The notes: generated from the letters alone by a model not told the origin. Numbered from the stretch's first letter, positions 10,401-21,830 are shown. The stretch: DNA of 64,000 nt from Eutreptiella sp. 'Long Island Sound 2002' (GCA_964036045.1 OZ038380.1:169225031-169289030), one strand, 5' to 3'. Program-made: numbers and translations.

Positions 10401-10986
10401 CCTCCTCCCGTGAGTCCAGTCTTTGGAGCAGCGGCACGCCCATTGCGCTTCGGTTTGGGTGGTCGAACCGCTGGTGGTTACAGAAAAGGAGGCCGGGGGG
10501 TCATGCACCGCCCCAAACGCAATGCATGCCTCATCTCCCCTGCCCCACTGCGCCCCCCCGAGAAGCGGCACGATGGATCCTTTATTGCTTTTGTTTGGTA
10601 TTGTATTCCCCAGACGCGGTCGGTCCTGCCGCGGTAACCGGCCAAGTCAACCGCTGCCAACTGGGCGACGGTTGATCGGTTGGTGACCCGACGCCGCTGG
10701 TCACGCGTGACCGATGTCTCATTGACAACGGGTCCTTGCAAAGGCCGACTGCGCGCCCCCGATGCCGTCGCCGGCCTGCCAACGGCCGTCGGCCAACCAC
10801 TGCCCACCGTCAGTTCCAATTGGTTGCCTTGCGGTGACGCTTCGGGGCCCTCTGCCCCCCTCTCCATGAACACGCCCCCCTGCCCGCCCTCCAGAGAGAG
10901 GGAGGGAAGGCACAGATGGACGACCGCCAGTGCAGAGGTCCACGGGGGCCTCCCTGCCGCTGCCTCGGCCTGGCCCCGACGCCTGC
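7436..10986. other. Non-coding region with decayed repeats
   Basis: I see no gene. 7588-7690 (CAAGTGCCAG..AACGGCATT..AACCGC) is repeated, diverged, at about 11530-11635, inside a MITE-like element. 8219-8325 is a 52-bp tandem duplication. 9118-9190 is a GGTGAT/GATGCT low-complexity patch. The rest is unstructured moderate-GC DNA with short open frames that lack acceptors, domains or coherent composition. Confidence 0.55.
8219..8325 (+). repeat. 52-bp tandem repeat
   Basis: CCCGGCGTTGGGACCCACC..CCATGCAGCCGGTCC occurs twice in direct tandem with a 52-bp period. No coding or structural role is evident. Confidence 0.8.
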
Positions 10987-10994
10987 CCTGCGAC

Positions 10995-11221
10995 CAGGGG
11001 GTGCCATAAGGACACTCACCCCCTTTTTTTTTCTACTATGGCATCCACTCTCTGATGTTTGGTGGCTACCCACCAACCGCCATCGGTTACCCACCAACCG
11101 CCATCGGTTACACACCAACCGCCATCGGTTACCCACCAACCACCATCGGTTACACACCTACCGCCATCGGTTGCGTATTGGACACTCCGAGTTTTTTTTT
11201 TTCTCATTACGGCACCCCCTG
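10995..11221 (+). mobile_element. hAT-like MITE, family H1 copy 2
   Basis: Left end CAGGGGGTGCCATAA and right end TTACGGCACCCCCTG form a 15-bp inverted repeat with one mismatch. The element is flanked by a perfect 8-bp duplication, CCTGCGAC, at 10987-10994 and 11222-11229. It has about five CACCAACCGCCATCGGTTA units. This is the shortest and cleanest H1 copy. Confidence 0.9.
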
Positions 11222-11486
11222 CCTGCGACGTGCCGCGCGACCTCCGTCAGGTCATCGATTCGGTGCCATGGCCCCTCAGCGGGGGCCTTGAGGGGCCCCT
11301 TCCTTTCTTGGTCTGTTTTGTCCTTGAGCAGCCTGGCGGTCTTGAGCTGCCAGGTGGCCCTTTCACGTCTCTGCTCTGACCCACCCCCTTTTCCGCACAG
11401 TTGGCACCCTCCCCTTCCTTCCTAGCATGCCCTCATCCCCCCCCCCCTCACTTCTGTCCTCCGTCCCCTGTCCCCTCCTGTCCCAC

Positions 11487-11670
11487 CAGGGATGCATTGG
11501 AATGGGGGACCTCCCCCAGCCACTGTCTCCTTGACGGCAAGTGCCAGTTTCAATGGCATTTGTGACCCGCAGTAACCGCTCCCAACCGCCTTGGCAACCG
11601 CCTGCCTAACCGCCGATCTAACCGCTGCTGGAGCCGCTTCTGAGGTTCCTTCCCTTCTAATGCATCCCTG
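11487..11670 (+). mobile_element. MITE-like element, CAGGGATGCATT ends
   Basis: The left end CAGGGATGCATTGGAATGGG and the right end CCCTTCTAATGCATCCCTG are near-perfect inverted repeats (12 bp exact, about 18 bp overall). The flanking octamers TGTCCCAC and CGTCCCCG match at five positions, a possible decayed 8-bp duplication. The interior is the AACCGC-rich sequence also found after gene A (7588-7690). The right-end motif is the unit of the 30-bp array at 61.8-62.0 kb. Confidence 0.6.
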
Positions 11671-11929
11671 CGTCCCCGCCTCCCTTTTGAGCTCTCTTCC
11701 TCGTTGGACTGCCTCCATGGCCCTGAATGTACTGCCTCCAAGGCCCTGATCAGGCGCCCAAATTCAGTGAATGGTACGGCGATTGAAGGGCCGTCTGTGT
11801 CGTCGAACCGTGCACAAACGCAGCAGTTTCAGATGATGCGGTGGGGCCTTGTGCTCGATGATGAGTACCTTCCACCACAAAGTGCATGCCACACATGCCA
11901 CACACCCCCTGACCTGCCGGCAGAAAGTA

Positions 11930-12332
11930 ACCCCCCCCCCCCTTTGTATAAGCTACGCCCTTGTCCAAGCTACAGTAGGTGTAGGGACCGTATTCATTTG
12001 GGACATAACTTTTAATTCGGTACCAAACGTAGTGCAGCCACATAAGACATGGGTTTGGTGACTGATTTGTGAGTCACATAGAGTCATGGACGCATTTGTT
12101 ATGAATGTTTGCCCACTTGAACCCACATAGCTCTGATTTTGGGGATGTTTGTGCATATTTCTTTCTTGCACCAGCTCACCATGCAATCCTCTCTTTTTGA
12201 ACCTGGGCGCCTGGTGTTGGTAGTTGTATGTGTCGCGTGCAAGCTACGCCCATGTCCAAGCTACAGTAGGCGTAGGGACGGTATTAATTTGGGACTTTGG
12301 TGTAGCTTATACAAGGGGGGGGGGGGGCGGGG
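11930..12332 (+). mobile_element. TA-flanked inverted-repeat element, family M1 copy 1
   Basis: The ends are C-run..CTTGTATAAGCTAC and GTAGCTTATACAAG..G-run, 14 bp perfectly inverted plus the homopolymers, with TA immediately outside on both sides (11928-11929, 12333-12334). This is the pattern of non-autonomous Tc1/mariner-type elements. Near each end lies a hairpin block GCTACGCCC..GGCGTAGGGAC in direct orientation. It has no ORF of note. Confidence 0.7.
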
Positions 12333-13128
12333 TATTGCATCAAGGACCATGGCACTGGTGGTTTGCGGGCTTAAGTTCCTGTACAGTCACCCCGATCACG
12401 GGCGCCGTGCGAGAACGCCCTCTGAGTCGCCGCTGTTCAGCCGCATTCTCCATCGCCGTGCTGCAGTGGTCGTCACCTGAGCACTGCCGGGACCCACCAG
12501 CCGTTGTCGGTTGCCCTTGAGCGTCCGGCGGCGACCCTGCGTTCGCCTGTTTGCAGTGCCGCCACCGCTGGGCTACGGCAGATTGGGGTCGTGCTGGTGG
12601 TCGTGGAGACGTGGGGCCGTACCGGCCGAGTCATGTGCAGTGTTGGGGGACCCTGCCACACTGCTGTGCGTTATATTATCCCATAACCCCATGGCGTTGA
12701 CGTGCGTCCTGTTGCCCCGTGACCCTTTCACACATTGTCATACATAATGTCATCGCTTATGACCCCAACGATATTGACGAGTGTCATGCTGAGAGAACCT
12801 CAATGCATCCTTGTTGAATCTTTGATTGCCTGAACCTTTGGGTTGCTTCGGCGTGGCAGTACCCACTGCACTACCATGCATTGGTACCCTCTGCAGGCAC
12901 AGATCCAGGTTTGCCTTTCCGGCCACACGATATATCGGGTGACTGTACTGCGCCCTGCAGCACTGATGCAGAGACCGGGTCGTGAACCCGAGAGCCTCAT
13001 CGCTACTCAGCGCAGGCCTGTTGCAACAAAAAAAGATATTGACGAATGCCATGCTGTCCCATTACCCAAAGTTTCGCCAGAACCTTATGTTTTGACCCCT
13101 GCTTAGAGCTTTCCTGTTTTTAAGTTTA

Positions 13129-13417
13129 CCTTCCCCCCCCCCCGTGTCCATCTCCCCCCCCTGTCCATCCCCCCCCCCCAGGGGGGGAACCGTCACTTGG
13201 CCCATGAACAATAAGAAATCAATAGGAAATCACAGGTGCCGAAGGCGCTGAAGAAAATTTTTGGTTGGGTTATACTAGAATTGGCTGATCGGGAGTGGTG
13301 TACGGTTCCCCCCCCCCCCCCTCCCAGGGGGGGAACCATCACTTGGTGACGGTTCCCCCCGGGTTGGGGGGGAACCGTCGTCCCTTGGGGGGGGGATGGA
13401 CATGGGGGGGGGGAAGG
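13129..13417 (+). mobile_element. Inverted-repeat element, CCTTCCCC ends
   Basis: Left end CCTTCCCC..TGTCCATC and right end GATGGACAT..GGGGAAGG are inverted copies, flanked by a perfect 8-bp duplication TAAGTTTA (13121-13128, 13418-13425). The interior has the motif GAACCGTCACTTGGCCCA and GCCGAAGGCGCTGAAGA, shared with 43.6 and 44.2-44.8 kb. The 8-bp duplication fits hAT or P superfamilies; the end sequence is not a classic hAT end. Confidence 0.75.
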
Positions 13418-14038
13418 TAAGTTTAAGCTGTAAAAGCCTGTCGGATGGATCAGCATGTGTTGCAGCAGTGCATGCTTGCCTGTGGGGGTCGAACCAAAAC
13501 CTTTGACGCACTGTTACAAGCTGTATTGTCGCTCTTCCTGCCGATGCTACCGCCTCGCTTACTTGGTCTACCGGGTTCCCCATCCGGCCGAGTCACTTGA
13601 CCTTTCCAACGCAATGCCCTCTTCGCTTGCTCTGTGTGAAACGGTGCTGTCGGTGCCCCAACCGCTCCCCTTCCAGCCACTGCGCAACCCGCTGCGCAAT
13701 GCATGCCGCTACCCTCTCAGATTATCTGCCACGGCACAAATTTCAGGGCCAGCACTTGTTCAAAATGGGCGAAGGGTCATGCACCGCGACTTCCAACGGA
13801 GCAGTGTTCTGCAAGCAAAACTCTGTTGCCGGTTTGCTGCCCTCGGCGAAAGCCACCGGGCCTCGGTGGTGGTACTGTGCGGTGCAGGCCCATGCTGCGT
13901 GAATGGCGCGACACAACCATTTTCGTCTTCCGTCTTTCTGTCTGTGTCTTCGACTGCTTTGTCTTGTGGGTCTGTCTGTTCTTGCGCCGATACCCCGTCG
14001 CCTGCCCCTGTCGGCGTGAGCACTACGCACTGGCCCTA

Positions 14039-14404
14039 CGCCCCCCCCCTTGTCCTAGCTACGCCCTTTCCACTGTTTATGGCCTAGCTACGCCCTTGTC
14101 CAAGCTACAGTAGGCGTAGGGACCATATTCATTTGAGACCTAATTTAATTCAGCACGAAATGTATTGCAGCCACATAACACATGGGTTTGGTGACGAATT
14201 TGCCAGCTACATAGGGTCATGGACACATTTGTTGTGAGTGTTTGCCCACTTGAACCCACATAGCTCTGATTTTGGGGATATTTCTGCACCATGTCCCCCC
14301 ATGCGCTCACTCACGTGTGCGTCGGTAGTTGTATGTGTCAGGCGCAAGCTACGCCCTTGTCCAAGCTACAGTAGGCAGTAGGCGTAGGGACCGTATTAAT
14401 TTGG
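14039..14404 (+). mobile_element. M1 element copy 2, right end lost
   Basis: Begins with C-run..CTTGTCCTAGCTAC after CCCTA and matches 11930-12300 through the internal CACATAACACATGGGTTTGG block and the second GCTACGCCC..GGCGTAGGGACC hairpin. The terminal G-run and the right inverted repeat are missing, so this copy is truncated. Confidence 0.6.
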
Positions 14405-14559
14405 GGCCGCTCTGCTGGGACATGCACCAGTGCCCACACCACAACCCCTGGCACCCACTTTAGCGGGGCCGTGGTGTCTGGACGGGGGGATACAGTCGGT
14501 GAGTCCGATACTTTTTGTCTTGCCACAGGAATCGCTCCTCTCCCCTACTGTACTGGTTG

Positions 14560-14907
14560 CAGGGGGTGCCATAAGGACGCTCACCCTGTTTTTTTTTTTA
14601 CTATGGCATCCACTCTCTGATGTTTGGTGGCCACCATACCCTGAGGTACCTCAGTTGGTAGTTGTAGCACACTTGAATCCCGAATGTCCGCATGTTACCC
14701 CCAGCGATTACCCTCCAACTGCCATCGGATACCCACCAACCGCCATCGGCTACCCTCCAACTGCCATCAGTTACCAACCAACCGCCGTCGGTTACACACC
14801 AACCGCCGTCGGTTACACACCAACCGCCGTCGGTTACCCACCAACCGCCATCGTAGGGCGTATTGGACACTCCCAGTTTTCTTTTTTTTGCATTACGGCA
14901 CCCCTTG
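14560..14907 (+). mobile_element. hAT-like MITE, family H1 copy 3
   Basis: Ends CAGGGGGTGCCATAA and TTACGGCACCCCTTG, with a perfect 8-bp duplication ACTGGTTG at 14552-14559 and 14908-14915. Within it, 14641-14700 (CCTCAGTTGGTAGTTGTAGC) is absent from the other copies and looks like a tRNA-like A-box fragment, then the minisatellite resumes with variants CCGTCGG and CAACTGCC. Confidence 0.9.
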
Positions 14908-14996
14908 ACTGGTTGCCCTTTATCAGAGTGCTGAAGGCTGAAGGCTGACTGCTGACGTCTGCTTACGGGGAGACGTGGGGGGGGGGGGGAAGGAGG

Positions 14997-15127
14997 GCGC
15001 AGGACTCCTTCCTCCCGCCACCCGCCAAAGCTGGATAGGGTCGGGTTAGGTCCGCCTGATGCTTAGCCGCACCCAGCCCTGTCACTGCCCCTTGACCTGC
15101 TTCGTGTACACTCGATGGACACTTGGT
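14997..15127 (+). repeat. Dispersed duplicate, copy 1
   Basis: GCGCAGGACTCCTTCCTCCC through CTCGATGGACACTTGGT is repeated, diverged, at 15934-16074 in direct orientation. No coding content is evident. Confidence 0.7.
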
Positions 15128-16671
15128 GGAACTACGGCCACGAGTTAAGAAAAAAAAAGACTGCTGCCACCGTCGTGCCTGCCAACTCCCATCCCTCCAA
15201 TCGTGTCTCTGTTTTCCACCGGGTGCAGCTCCCTGGCAGTGTTGTTGACCGTGGCACTCCACACTGCACTCGGTGGTGTTTGTGATCCCGGGGGCCCTGC
15301 CCCTTCCGAAACGAACGGTCGGGACGGCAGAGCCACTGCCGCTGGGTACGGCACTGTGTCGAGCTGCCAGGGCACGTCAGGGGATGGGTGCAGGATGGCT
15401 TTCCCATGCCCAACACGATGGTGTACAGCCTGCGTCTGGCGCGGGACAGTGCGGAGGGACAGGGCACACGCGAGCAAAACTAAAAACACGTCAGAGCAGG
15501 GGGGGGCGGGGGCTCTAGTCATACAGGCGTAGTGTCCGTCAGGCTTCATCATGGCAACTCATTGAGAGGTGTCTGGATGGCGTTGCAAGGCACTCATCCC
15601 CTGGGCTAAGCTCCTAAATGCGATATGCTTCCTGTGAATTCACTGACACACGTGGGCACCGCAGCCCAGTGGGGCCCAAGGATTGAGAGGGTTTTGGGGG
15701 GTGTTGTGTGGCTTGCAAGGGGCAGCCTGGTCCTGTAGGGGGCGGCATCGCGGCCGTGCCGCACCACTTCGGGCCTCAGATTTCCACGGCCGAGATCACC
15801 CGAAACAGGGTTTTGTAAGTTGAGGAGGTGGCAGTGCAGTTGAGTTGGTGGCAGAAAGGTTCAGCAAGTGCGACTTGGCTAGCCGCCTGCTTGTGTCAGT
15901 GAATTTAGAGTCCCCTACATCAGCCCAAGGGCAAGGCGCAGGACTCATTCCTCCCGCCACCCCACCGCAGCGGGCTAGGTAGGGATAGGTCATGCCCATC
16001 CTGCACCCGAAACCGGCCCTGTCACTGACCCATGACCTGCTACGTGTACTCTCGCTGGACACTTGGTAGTCCCCTTCATCAGCCCGATGTGCACCAGCCC
16101 CGAAGGCATGCACTTCAGCTTCCTTCAGGTCGGACTCCTGGTGCCACCACCCTATCCAACCCACAGCCGTGGCCGATGGCCCATATTTGCACCGTCGCCT
16201 GCGCGTCCGAGGCCACCCTCGTGCCGAACCCTGGGTCTGCCACACCCGGGGTGGTGCCCTGCTGCTGCCAAACAGGAGGTGACCCCTGCGACACTGTGGA
16301 GGACGTCGGCGATGGTGCACCTCCTTCTGCCCCACGTCCCCGTGGCGTGCCGGGGCCTCGGTGCGAACGACTGCCCAGGCCCCAGTGCTTGATGCCTTCA
16401 CGAAGCATCTGCCTCAACACCAGAAGCAGCATCAGGAGCGACTTGTATTTCTCCTGATGTTGTCCATCGCTGTGAGGGATTCGGGCGCTCCTGTGCGTCT
16501 GTGCGGGTGGGTGTGCTGTGTGCTGTCCGGGATGCATGCATCTTGCGTGTACATGTGCGTGCAGCCTCTATCAGCCTTGTGCTATTGCCAATTGTGGCCC
16601 AAGGAGAATGTGGTTGTTCAGGATTGGCTGCGTTTATGTTTCTGGGTGCTGTGCCACTCATGTTGTCTCCT

Positions 16672-16673
<2 letters not shown>
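15128..16673. other. Non-coding, repeat-derived
   Basis: No gene is supported. It contains the second copy of the 15-kb duplicate (15934-16074) and a GCCGTGCCGCACCAC..CGGGCCTC block (15740-15790) related to 56540-56570 and 57200-57240. Confidence 0.5.
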
Positions 16674-16721
<48 letters not shown>

Positions 16722-16743
16722 CCTCTCTGTCTGTCTGTCTGTC

Positions 16744-16778
<35 letters not shown>
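16674..16778 (+). repeat. Compound microsatellite (CT)n(GTCT)n(GT)n
   Basis: A CT array of about 50 bp passes through CCCC into six GTCT units and a GT array of about 30 bp. It is a pure simple repeat. Confidence 0.95.
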
Positions 16779-16820
16779 GTGTGTGTGCCAGTCTGTGATT
16801 GATTATTTTCCTCCGTCTTC

Positions 16821-16926
16821 ATCATAGCACCGGACAGCTCTGAACCGTGATTCCGAGAGGTTATCTTGAGTACTGCGAAGTGAGCAGGCTACGCCAGCTC
16901 ATCCTTGTCTGAACCCCAAAAAAACA
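16821..16926 (+). mobile_element. Retroposed small RNA, family S1 copy 1
   Basis: A core of about 85 bp, GACAGCTCTGAACCGTGATT to GCCAGCTCATCCTTG, ends in an A-rich tail (CCCCAAAAAAACA). It is bracketed by a perfect 20-bp direct repeat, GATTATTTTCCTCCGTCTTC, at 16801-16820 and 16927-16946, the signature of LINE-mediated insertion. Two hairpins fit: CGAGA-GGTTA-TCTTG (with a G-U pair) and TGAGC-A-GGC-TAC-GCC-A-GCTCA. Confidence 0.85.
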
Positions 16927-16946
16927 GATTATTTTCCTCCGTCTTC

Positions 16947-19000
16947 TGCAAGGGCTCAGCTTCTGTTTGGCCACGTGGCACTCATTCTGTGGTGCACCTC
17001 TTCGTCGGGAGCGGACAGAGGGTGCGAATTGGGACTGTTAGATCGCAAAGAGGTGCGCGCAGCTCCTCGGGAACATTACTCTGCAATGACACATGCATTG
17101 CCATTGTGGACGTGCATGTTCACTTGCACATCCCCTTTTTCCATCCCTCATACAACAGAGGTACAGGACATCTTGCACTCAGGCGCTGCCGCTGAGTAAT
17201 GGTTTCTGTGATGATGCTTTGGTGCTCTGTTTTGCTCCGTCAATTTCGTGCATTGCTCGTGTCGTGTGCATGCGCACACGCAGCAGCGGACAGTGCAGCT
17301 GAAAGCTGAACAATCACCAGCGTTCCAATGTGTGCGTCTAAGTGGCATTGAGTGTCAAGGAAACGGATGGTTTGCTTGGCACTCGGTTGGCTGCGCACAC
17401 CATGGGGGCGCCTTACACGCAGTGCGCGCGTAGTGCAGCTATTTGGGCGTCTGGCCTTAGTAGAAACCCATACTTTGTGGTACTTTGGGCATCATTGTTA
17501 TTTGGTAGTAGGTTTTGATGCATTGGGGATATGGCATTTTGGATGTTCACCCTGTTTCACCCATTTCTACCTTTTTGCACACATTTTTTACCCATTTCCA
17601 CCACACCTACTCTTTTTCTCGGTTGATTGATACGGTGATACACTTTCAGGGTGCCTCCACCAAGGGACAGTGGGGGAACGTTAGCGCGCCGGGCGTGCGC
17701 CGCGCCGGGCATCTTTTTGGACCCGTGCCCCACCAGTGGCCTTTTAGGGGGTGCACTAAGGGGGCGCACTTTGCGCAGTGCAGCTATTTGGGCGTCTGGC
17801 TGTACTAGAGACCCATACTTTGAGATACTAGGAGCATCATGGTGACCCCTAGCATAGGTGTTGACTTCTGATTTTGTCCCCTTTGTTGGGGAACCCCGAG
17901 AATGCAGGGGTGACGTAGCATTTCCGCCCTCTTTTGGGCCCCAACCTTCCGGTGCTATTGAGGAAACCGGGACAACCTTTGAATCCACGCTTTGTTGCGT
18001 GGCCCCTCGAGTTGGGGTTAGGGACTCACAATCCACGCTTTGTTGCGTGGCCCCTCCAGTTGGGGTTAGGGACTCACAATCCACGTTTGGACTGACCAAA
18101 GCAACTCGGCCTCCACGCAAGATGAGGCAGAGGATGAGGCAGAAGTGTGTGTGTTGTGTTGCCAAAGGCGCTCCACCGTCACAGTTTATGATGAGTGTAA
18201 GGAGCACTATTGTACTGAATGTATTGACACCCACACTTGTGGGACCAATGTTGTTTGTTAATTACATTACAAATGACAGTTGGAGTTGCTGAATTCACAG
18301 ATATTGCTTTCTTATGCAACGTGCTTTGTAGTGAAGGTGTGCAGTGCAATGTGGTCTACTTGGGGGGCTTCTCCATGAGAGGGTAAATCTGGGGCTGAAG
18401 TCGGGATAGTTAATAGAAAAGTAGGGTGCCGGGCGCGCGCCAGGCAAACATTCCCCCAGTATTGCAAGGGCTTCTAAGGTGCGCGCGCCGTGCGCAAACT
18501 CACCCTTTGGCAGGGTGCATTGTTGGGGACCAGTGACCTGACCACGTTTGAGAGGATTTTTTTTAAACTGCCTGAACGCCTCAGAGATGTACTGGGACTC
18601 GATGCAGCACAATGTCTGAGAGTCACCGATTGGAGCCCCTTAACCCTCCTTCTTGATTGGAATGTCTCCTCCCTCTTGACTCAGAGATTGTGAGACTGTG
18701 GGGCTGATTGATCTCCTAATGCCTGGCGAGGTTCGCGCACATACAGTTTAGGGTTTTCTGCAACGAGATGGTGACACCCGGCCCTGCCTCCGTAGAGGAG
18801 GATGATAATGATAAATTAGCCCAATTCAGTGGGTTGCAGGATTGAACACCAGAAAAGACATTTTATCTGCAGGAATTCTTCAGCTGACAGATAGGATACC
18901 TCAATGTCCCACATTCCCTCATTTTCACAAAAAAAAATTGTTCACCGTCGGGCTTGTACATGGCCCTTGATCCCTGTCAGGGACGGAAGCTCAATGACCT
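16947..19000. other. Non-coding, decayed transposon debris
   Basis: No gene is supported. 17430-17600 and 17780-17840 (GCAGCTATTTGGGCGTCTGG..CATCAT) are related to 38400-38590. 17990-18085 has two copies of ACAATCCACGCTTTGTTGCG in tandem. 18345-18470 (GGTCTACTTGGGG..CAGGCAAACATTCCCCC) is shared with 51690-51800. GCGCGCCGGGCGTGCGCC-like motifs recur at 17690, 18430, 45725 and 51767. Confidence 0.5.
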
Positions 19001-19004
19001 AGAG

Positions 19005-19075
19005 GTCACAATAATAGACTCTAAACTGAAGTGCACTGGTTCAAATCTCACCGAGGGCATTCTTATCACCCGCCT
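19005..19075 (+). repeat. tRNA-like (SINE-type) sequence
   Basis: AGCTCAATGACCTAGAGGTC resembles an A box region, GACTCTAAACTGAAG an anticodon arm and GGTTCAAATCTC a B box, at tRNA-like spacing. The acceptor stem does not close, so I read it as a tRNA-derived relic rather than a working tRNA. Confidence 0.4.
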
Positions 19076-19528
19076 TTTAAATTGGGCAGCCTGCTGCAAA
19101 AGTTGTTTTTCATCCACAAACAAAGCCTGCCACAACAACAAACAAGCCCTCACAGTGTTCCAAGACCTAATGCTCCACCTCCAGCCCCCTGAGTTGAGTG
19201 TGTCTTCCTCAAACCATGCCCCCCGATTCATTGGCCCAATTCAGTAAACAAATTTCCCCCGATTCGGGGGGTTGCAATATCTCTCGGGGACACCGGATTT
19301 CATGCCAACACGGAGCGTTTTCAGGGGTTGGTGCCTTTCTTGCCTCATTTGTGCCCGCTGACTGTCCCAAAGGGGGGGGTATGCGGGGTATATTCGGAAA
19401 GCCCTTGAAAAGGGCTGTTTGGAACACCCTGGGTTCGCATGCTGTACTAGCGACATGTTTGAGAGTTTCGTCCATTTTGGACAGCATGTGTGCTGCCTGC
19501 TGCCTCTCTTTGTCAACAGGCAGCTACT

Positions 19529-19909
19529 ATGTCTGTATACAAATTCACGCAACATGCTGTAGCGTCCCCCGACGCACCACAAAAACCTTTGGTGCGCAAA
19601 AGGGCTCGCTCTGGGGGTGCAGAGTGGGTGCGTGTGACTCGGGGTCCTGCCAAGCAAACCAAGAAGCCTCGTACAGGCGGTTCACAGCAAACTGCATGCA
19701 ACCACGAGGAGCACCAGATTTTTTCCACTTGTGAGGCCGCTGCTTTTGCAGCCCAGTTTTGGGATAAAAAGACTCACCCCACCAAGGCTTCGCAACACGA
19801 ATTTCTGGCAACCTGCATCGACGTCGATTTGGAGCAAGATGTGAAACACGCAGGTCGCCAGAAGTACACCAGAAAGAGGGCACACAAGACAACGTACTTT
19901 GTACCCTAA
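19529..19909 (+). CDS. Hypothetical basic protein, 126 aa
   Basis: An ATG at 19529 opens 126 codons ending in TAA. The N-terminal half is Arg/Lys-rich with nuclear-localisation-like runs (KPLVRKRARSGG, AKQTKKPRTGG); the second half is mixed (CEAAAFAAQFWDKKTHP, then HEFLATCIDVDLEQDVKH and a basic RQKYTRKRAHK end). I do not recognise a family. The sequence just upstream (TTTGTCAACAG at 19510-19519) could be a splice acceptor, so this may be the last exon of something larger. Composition is more even than the surrounding DNA, which argues mildly for coding. It could be a transposase fragment. Confidence 0.4.
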   Translation: MSVYKFTQHAVASPDAPQKPLVRKRARSGGAEWVRVTRGPAKQTKKPRTGGSQQTACNHEEHQIFSTCEAAAFAAQFWDKKTHPTKASQHEFLATCIDVDLEQDVKHAGRQKYTRKRAHKTTYFVP

Positions 19910-21437
19910 TATAATAATGAGTGATCCCTGGAGCAGTGCCCCGTCATGTGTGTCGTCTCTTGTTCAGCTCTGTGCTCAAAACTGTGACCACCTACCCCCC
20001 CCCCCCCAAACCCATACATTTCTGAAACGGCCTTTTCTCACAGATTTCAAAAAGCATACACATCCCCCCCCCCTATGGAACGAAATTTTGGTGCATTGGA
20101 CCAAAACTTGAAAAACCCCCGAAAAATTGCGAATTCGCTCCGTGTTGGCATAAAACGGATGTCCCTGAGAGATATGGGTCGCCGCACCAAATGTGCATGT
20201 GGTGCACCCAGCTAGCGGAAACTCACACCTTTCTGCCCTGAGCTTCTGTTGCGGGCTGTCAGCACACCATTGCGACAAGTAAGCAACGGCATCCACCCTG
20301 GCCATGCCTTTCACCCAACGGCACTCATCAGGCACAACACATGTCACAATTGTTGTGCAAAGAGAGTTCACAGATTTGGTGTTACGTGGTGTGCTCTGTA
20401 GGGAAGGGTTTGGGTGGGGTCTCTGGGGCAGGGTACCGGGACTAAAGACGAGATACCCGGCACCAACAGTAGCACGCCCGGCGTGCACGGCGCAAACACC
20501 CCCTCTATGAAGGGTCGTGCATTGCAGTGCAAGCCTCCCGAAACAACAACAACAACAACCCACAGTTGTTGCTGCCGTACATGGGCCCTTGATGGAATCC
20601 CATCGGGCATCCCCGGGGTAGACCAAGCAGGTAGTGAACAGAGACAGCTCCCCAGGTAAGGCTGGAGCACATGCTAAATGTGGAGCCCTGGTTTGTACTA
20701 TATGCCCTACTTCTTGAACCAGGCGGTTGCCTGAGAGCTCGCATTACACTCTTTGAACTTGTTGAGCCTGGACAAAAAAAACAAAAAAAAAGGAATCCCA
20801 TCGGGCATTCACGGACCACTGGCAAGGCTGGAGACTGGCAGCCAATGGATGGGAGTCGGGTGAAAAGTGATACTGGGTGTTGGCGCGCAGCCCAGAACAC
20901 GCGGCTTGGCAGACGGTGTCTGGGAGCGAAAAGACGGCGGCGGACTGACGGCACTTCGATGGCAATTGTTGGCGTGTGTCTCAGCCAGAGCCATCCCTCC
21001 CCCCCCCCCCCAGCCCCTTGCGGAAGCACCGCCTTGTCTAAGCACCGAGACCCGGTCTGACCATCGTTTTTCTGACCACAGTTTTTATGGTCAGAAGCTT
21101 AGCGCAACGTGATTTTGTGCCAATTGCCGAGGGAAACGTACGTTTGGTGCCCCGCGTCGCGCGGAAGCACCGCCTTGTCCGAGCACCGGGACCCGGTGTG
21201 ACCGCCGTTTTCCTGAACTTTCCTGGCGCTTGGGGACGACAGGGGGTGTGGTGGCCGGCGGGACGGCAGCTGCCATAAAGGCCGAGCAATTGTGCGTGAG
21301 CGAATAAGTGGAGGGGGGCTGGAGGGGGGAGGCTCTCACCGCCGGCCGGGGGGCAGGTGGTATCTCTGTCTGACGGCCTGTGACCCCTGGTCGATTCCGG
21401 GCATGCAAGACGCAAGCACCTGCGCAAGGGGGCAGGG
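19910..21437. other. Non-coding with local duplications
   Basis: No gene is supported. 21017-21070 and 21160-21213 are direct duplicates (CGGAAGCACCGCCTTGTC..GACCCGGT..GACC), and a related motif occurs twice at 53150-53270. ATCCCATCGGGCAT recurs at 20598 and 20796. Confidence 0.5.
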
Positions 21438-21830
21438 TCCCAACACACCAACTACTGGGCTCCGCAAACGCGGAAACGACACCAGCAGGAGCACTGCCGG
21501 GAAGGCCGCGGAAGGGGGTGCACCGACGTGCTTGGCGGATGGCTGGATCGATGCCTGCGGGTGGCCATGGCCATGGTTGCCTGTTTGACGGTGGGCCTGC
21601 GGGGCCGATTCCTTTTCGAGGGGGCGGGGGGGCACACCATGCCACATTCAACACAGCCCCAACACACCAACTACGGGGCTCCGCGAACGCGGAAACGACA
21701 CCAGCAGGAGCACCGGCCGCAGCGGCCGACAGAAAGCAGCGACCCGACGCAACATGCGAAGGGAAGAATGGGTGACTGTCCAGGGCCCCGTAAAGGAGCA
21801 ACAACCAGACGGAATGTCACACAGGGGGGG
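21438..21830 (+). repeat. Rep-A dispersed repeat, copy 4
   Basis: A partial unit at 21438-21505 is followed after about 130 bp by a full unit and the conserved 3' part, ending in a G-run after GACGGAATGTCACACA. It ends 94 bp upstream of the vWA gene's ATG, so it may contribute promoter or 5'-leader sequence. Confidence 0.75.
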
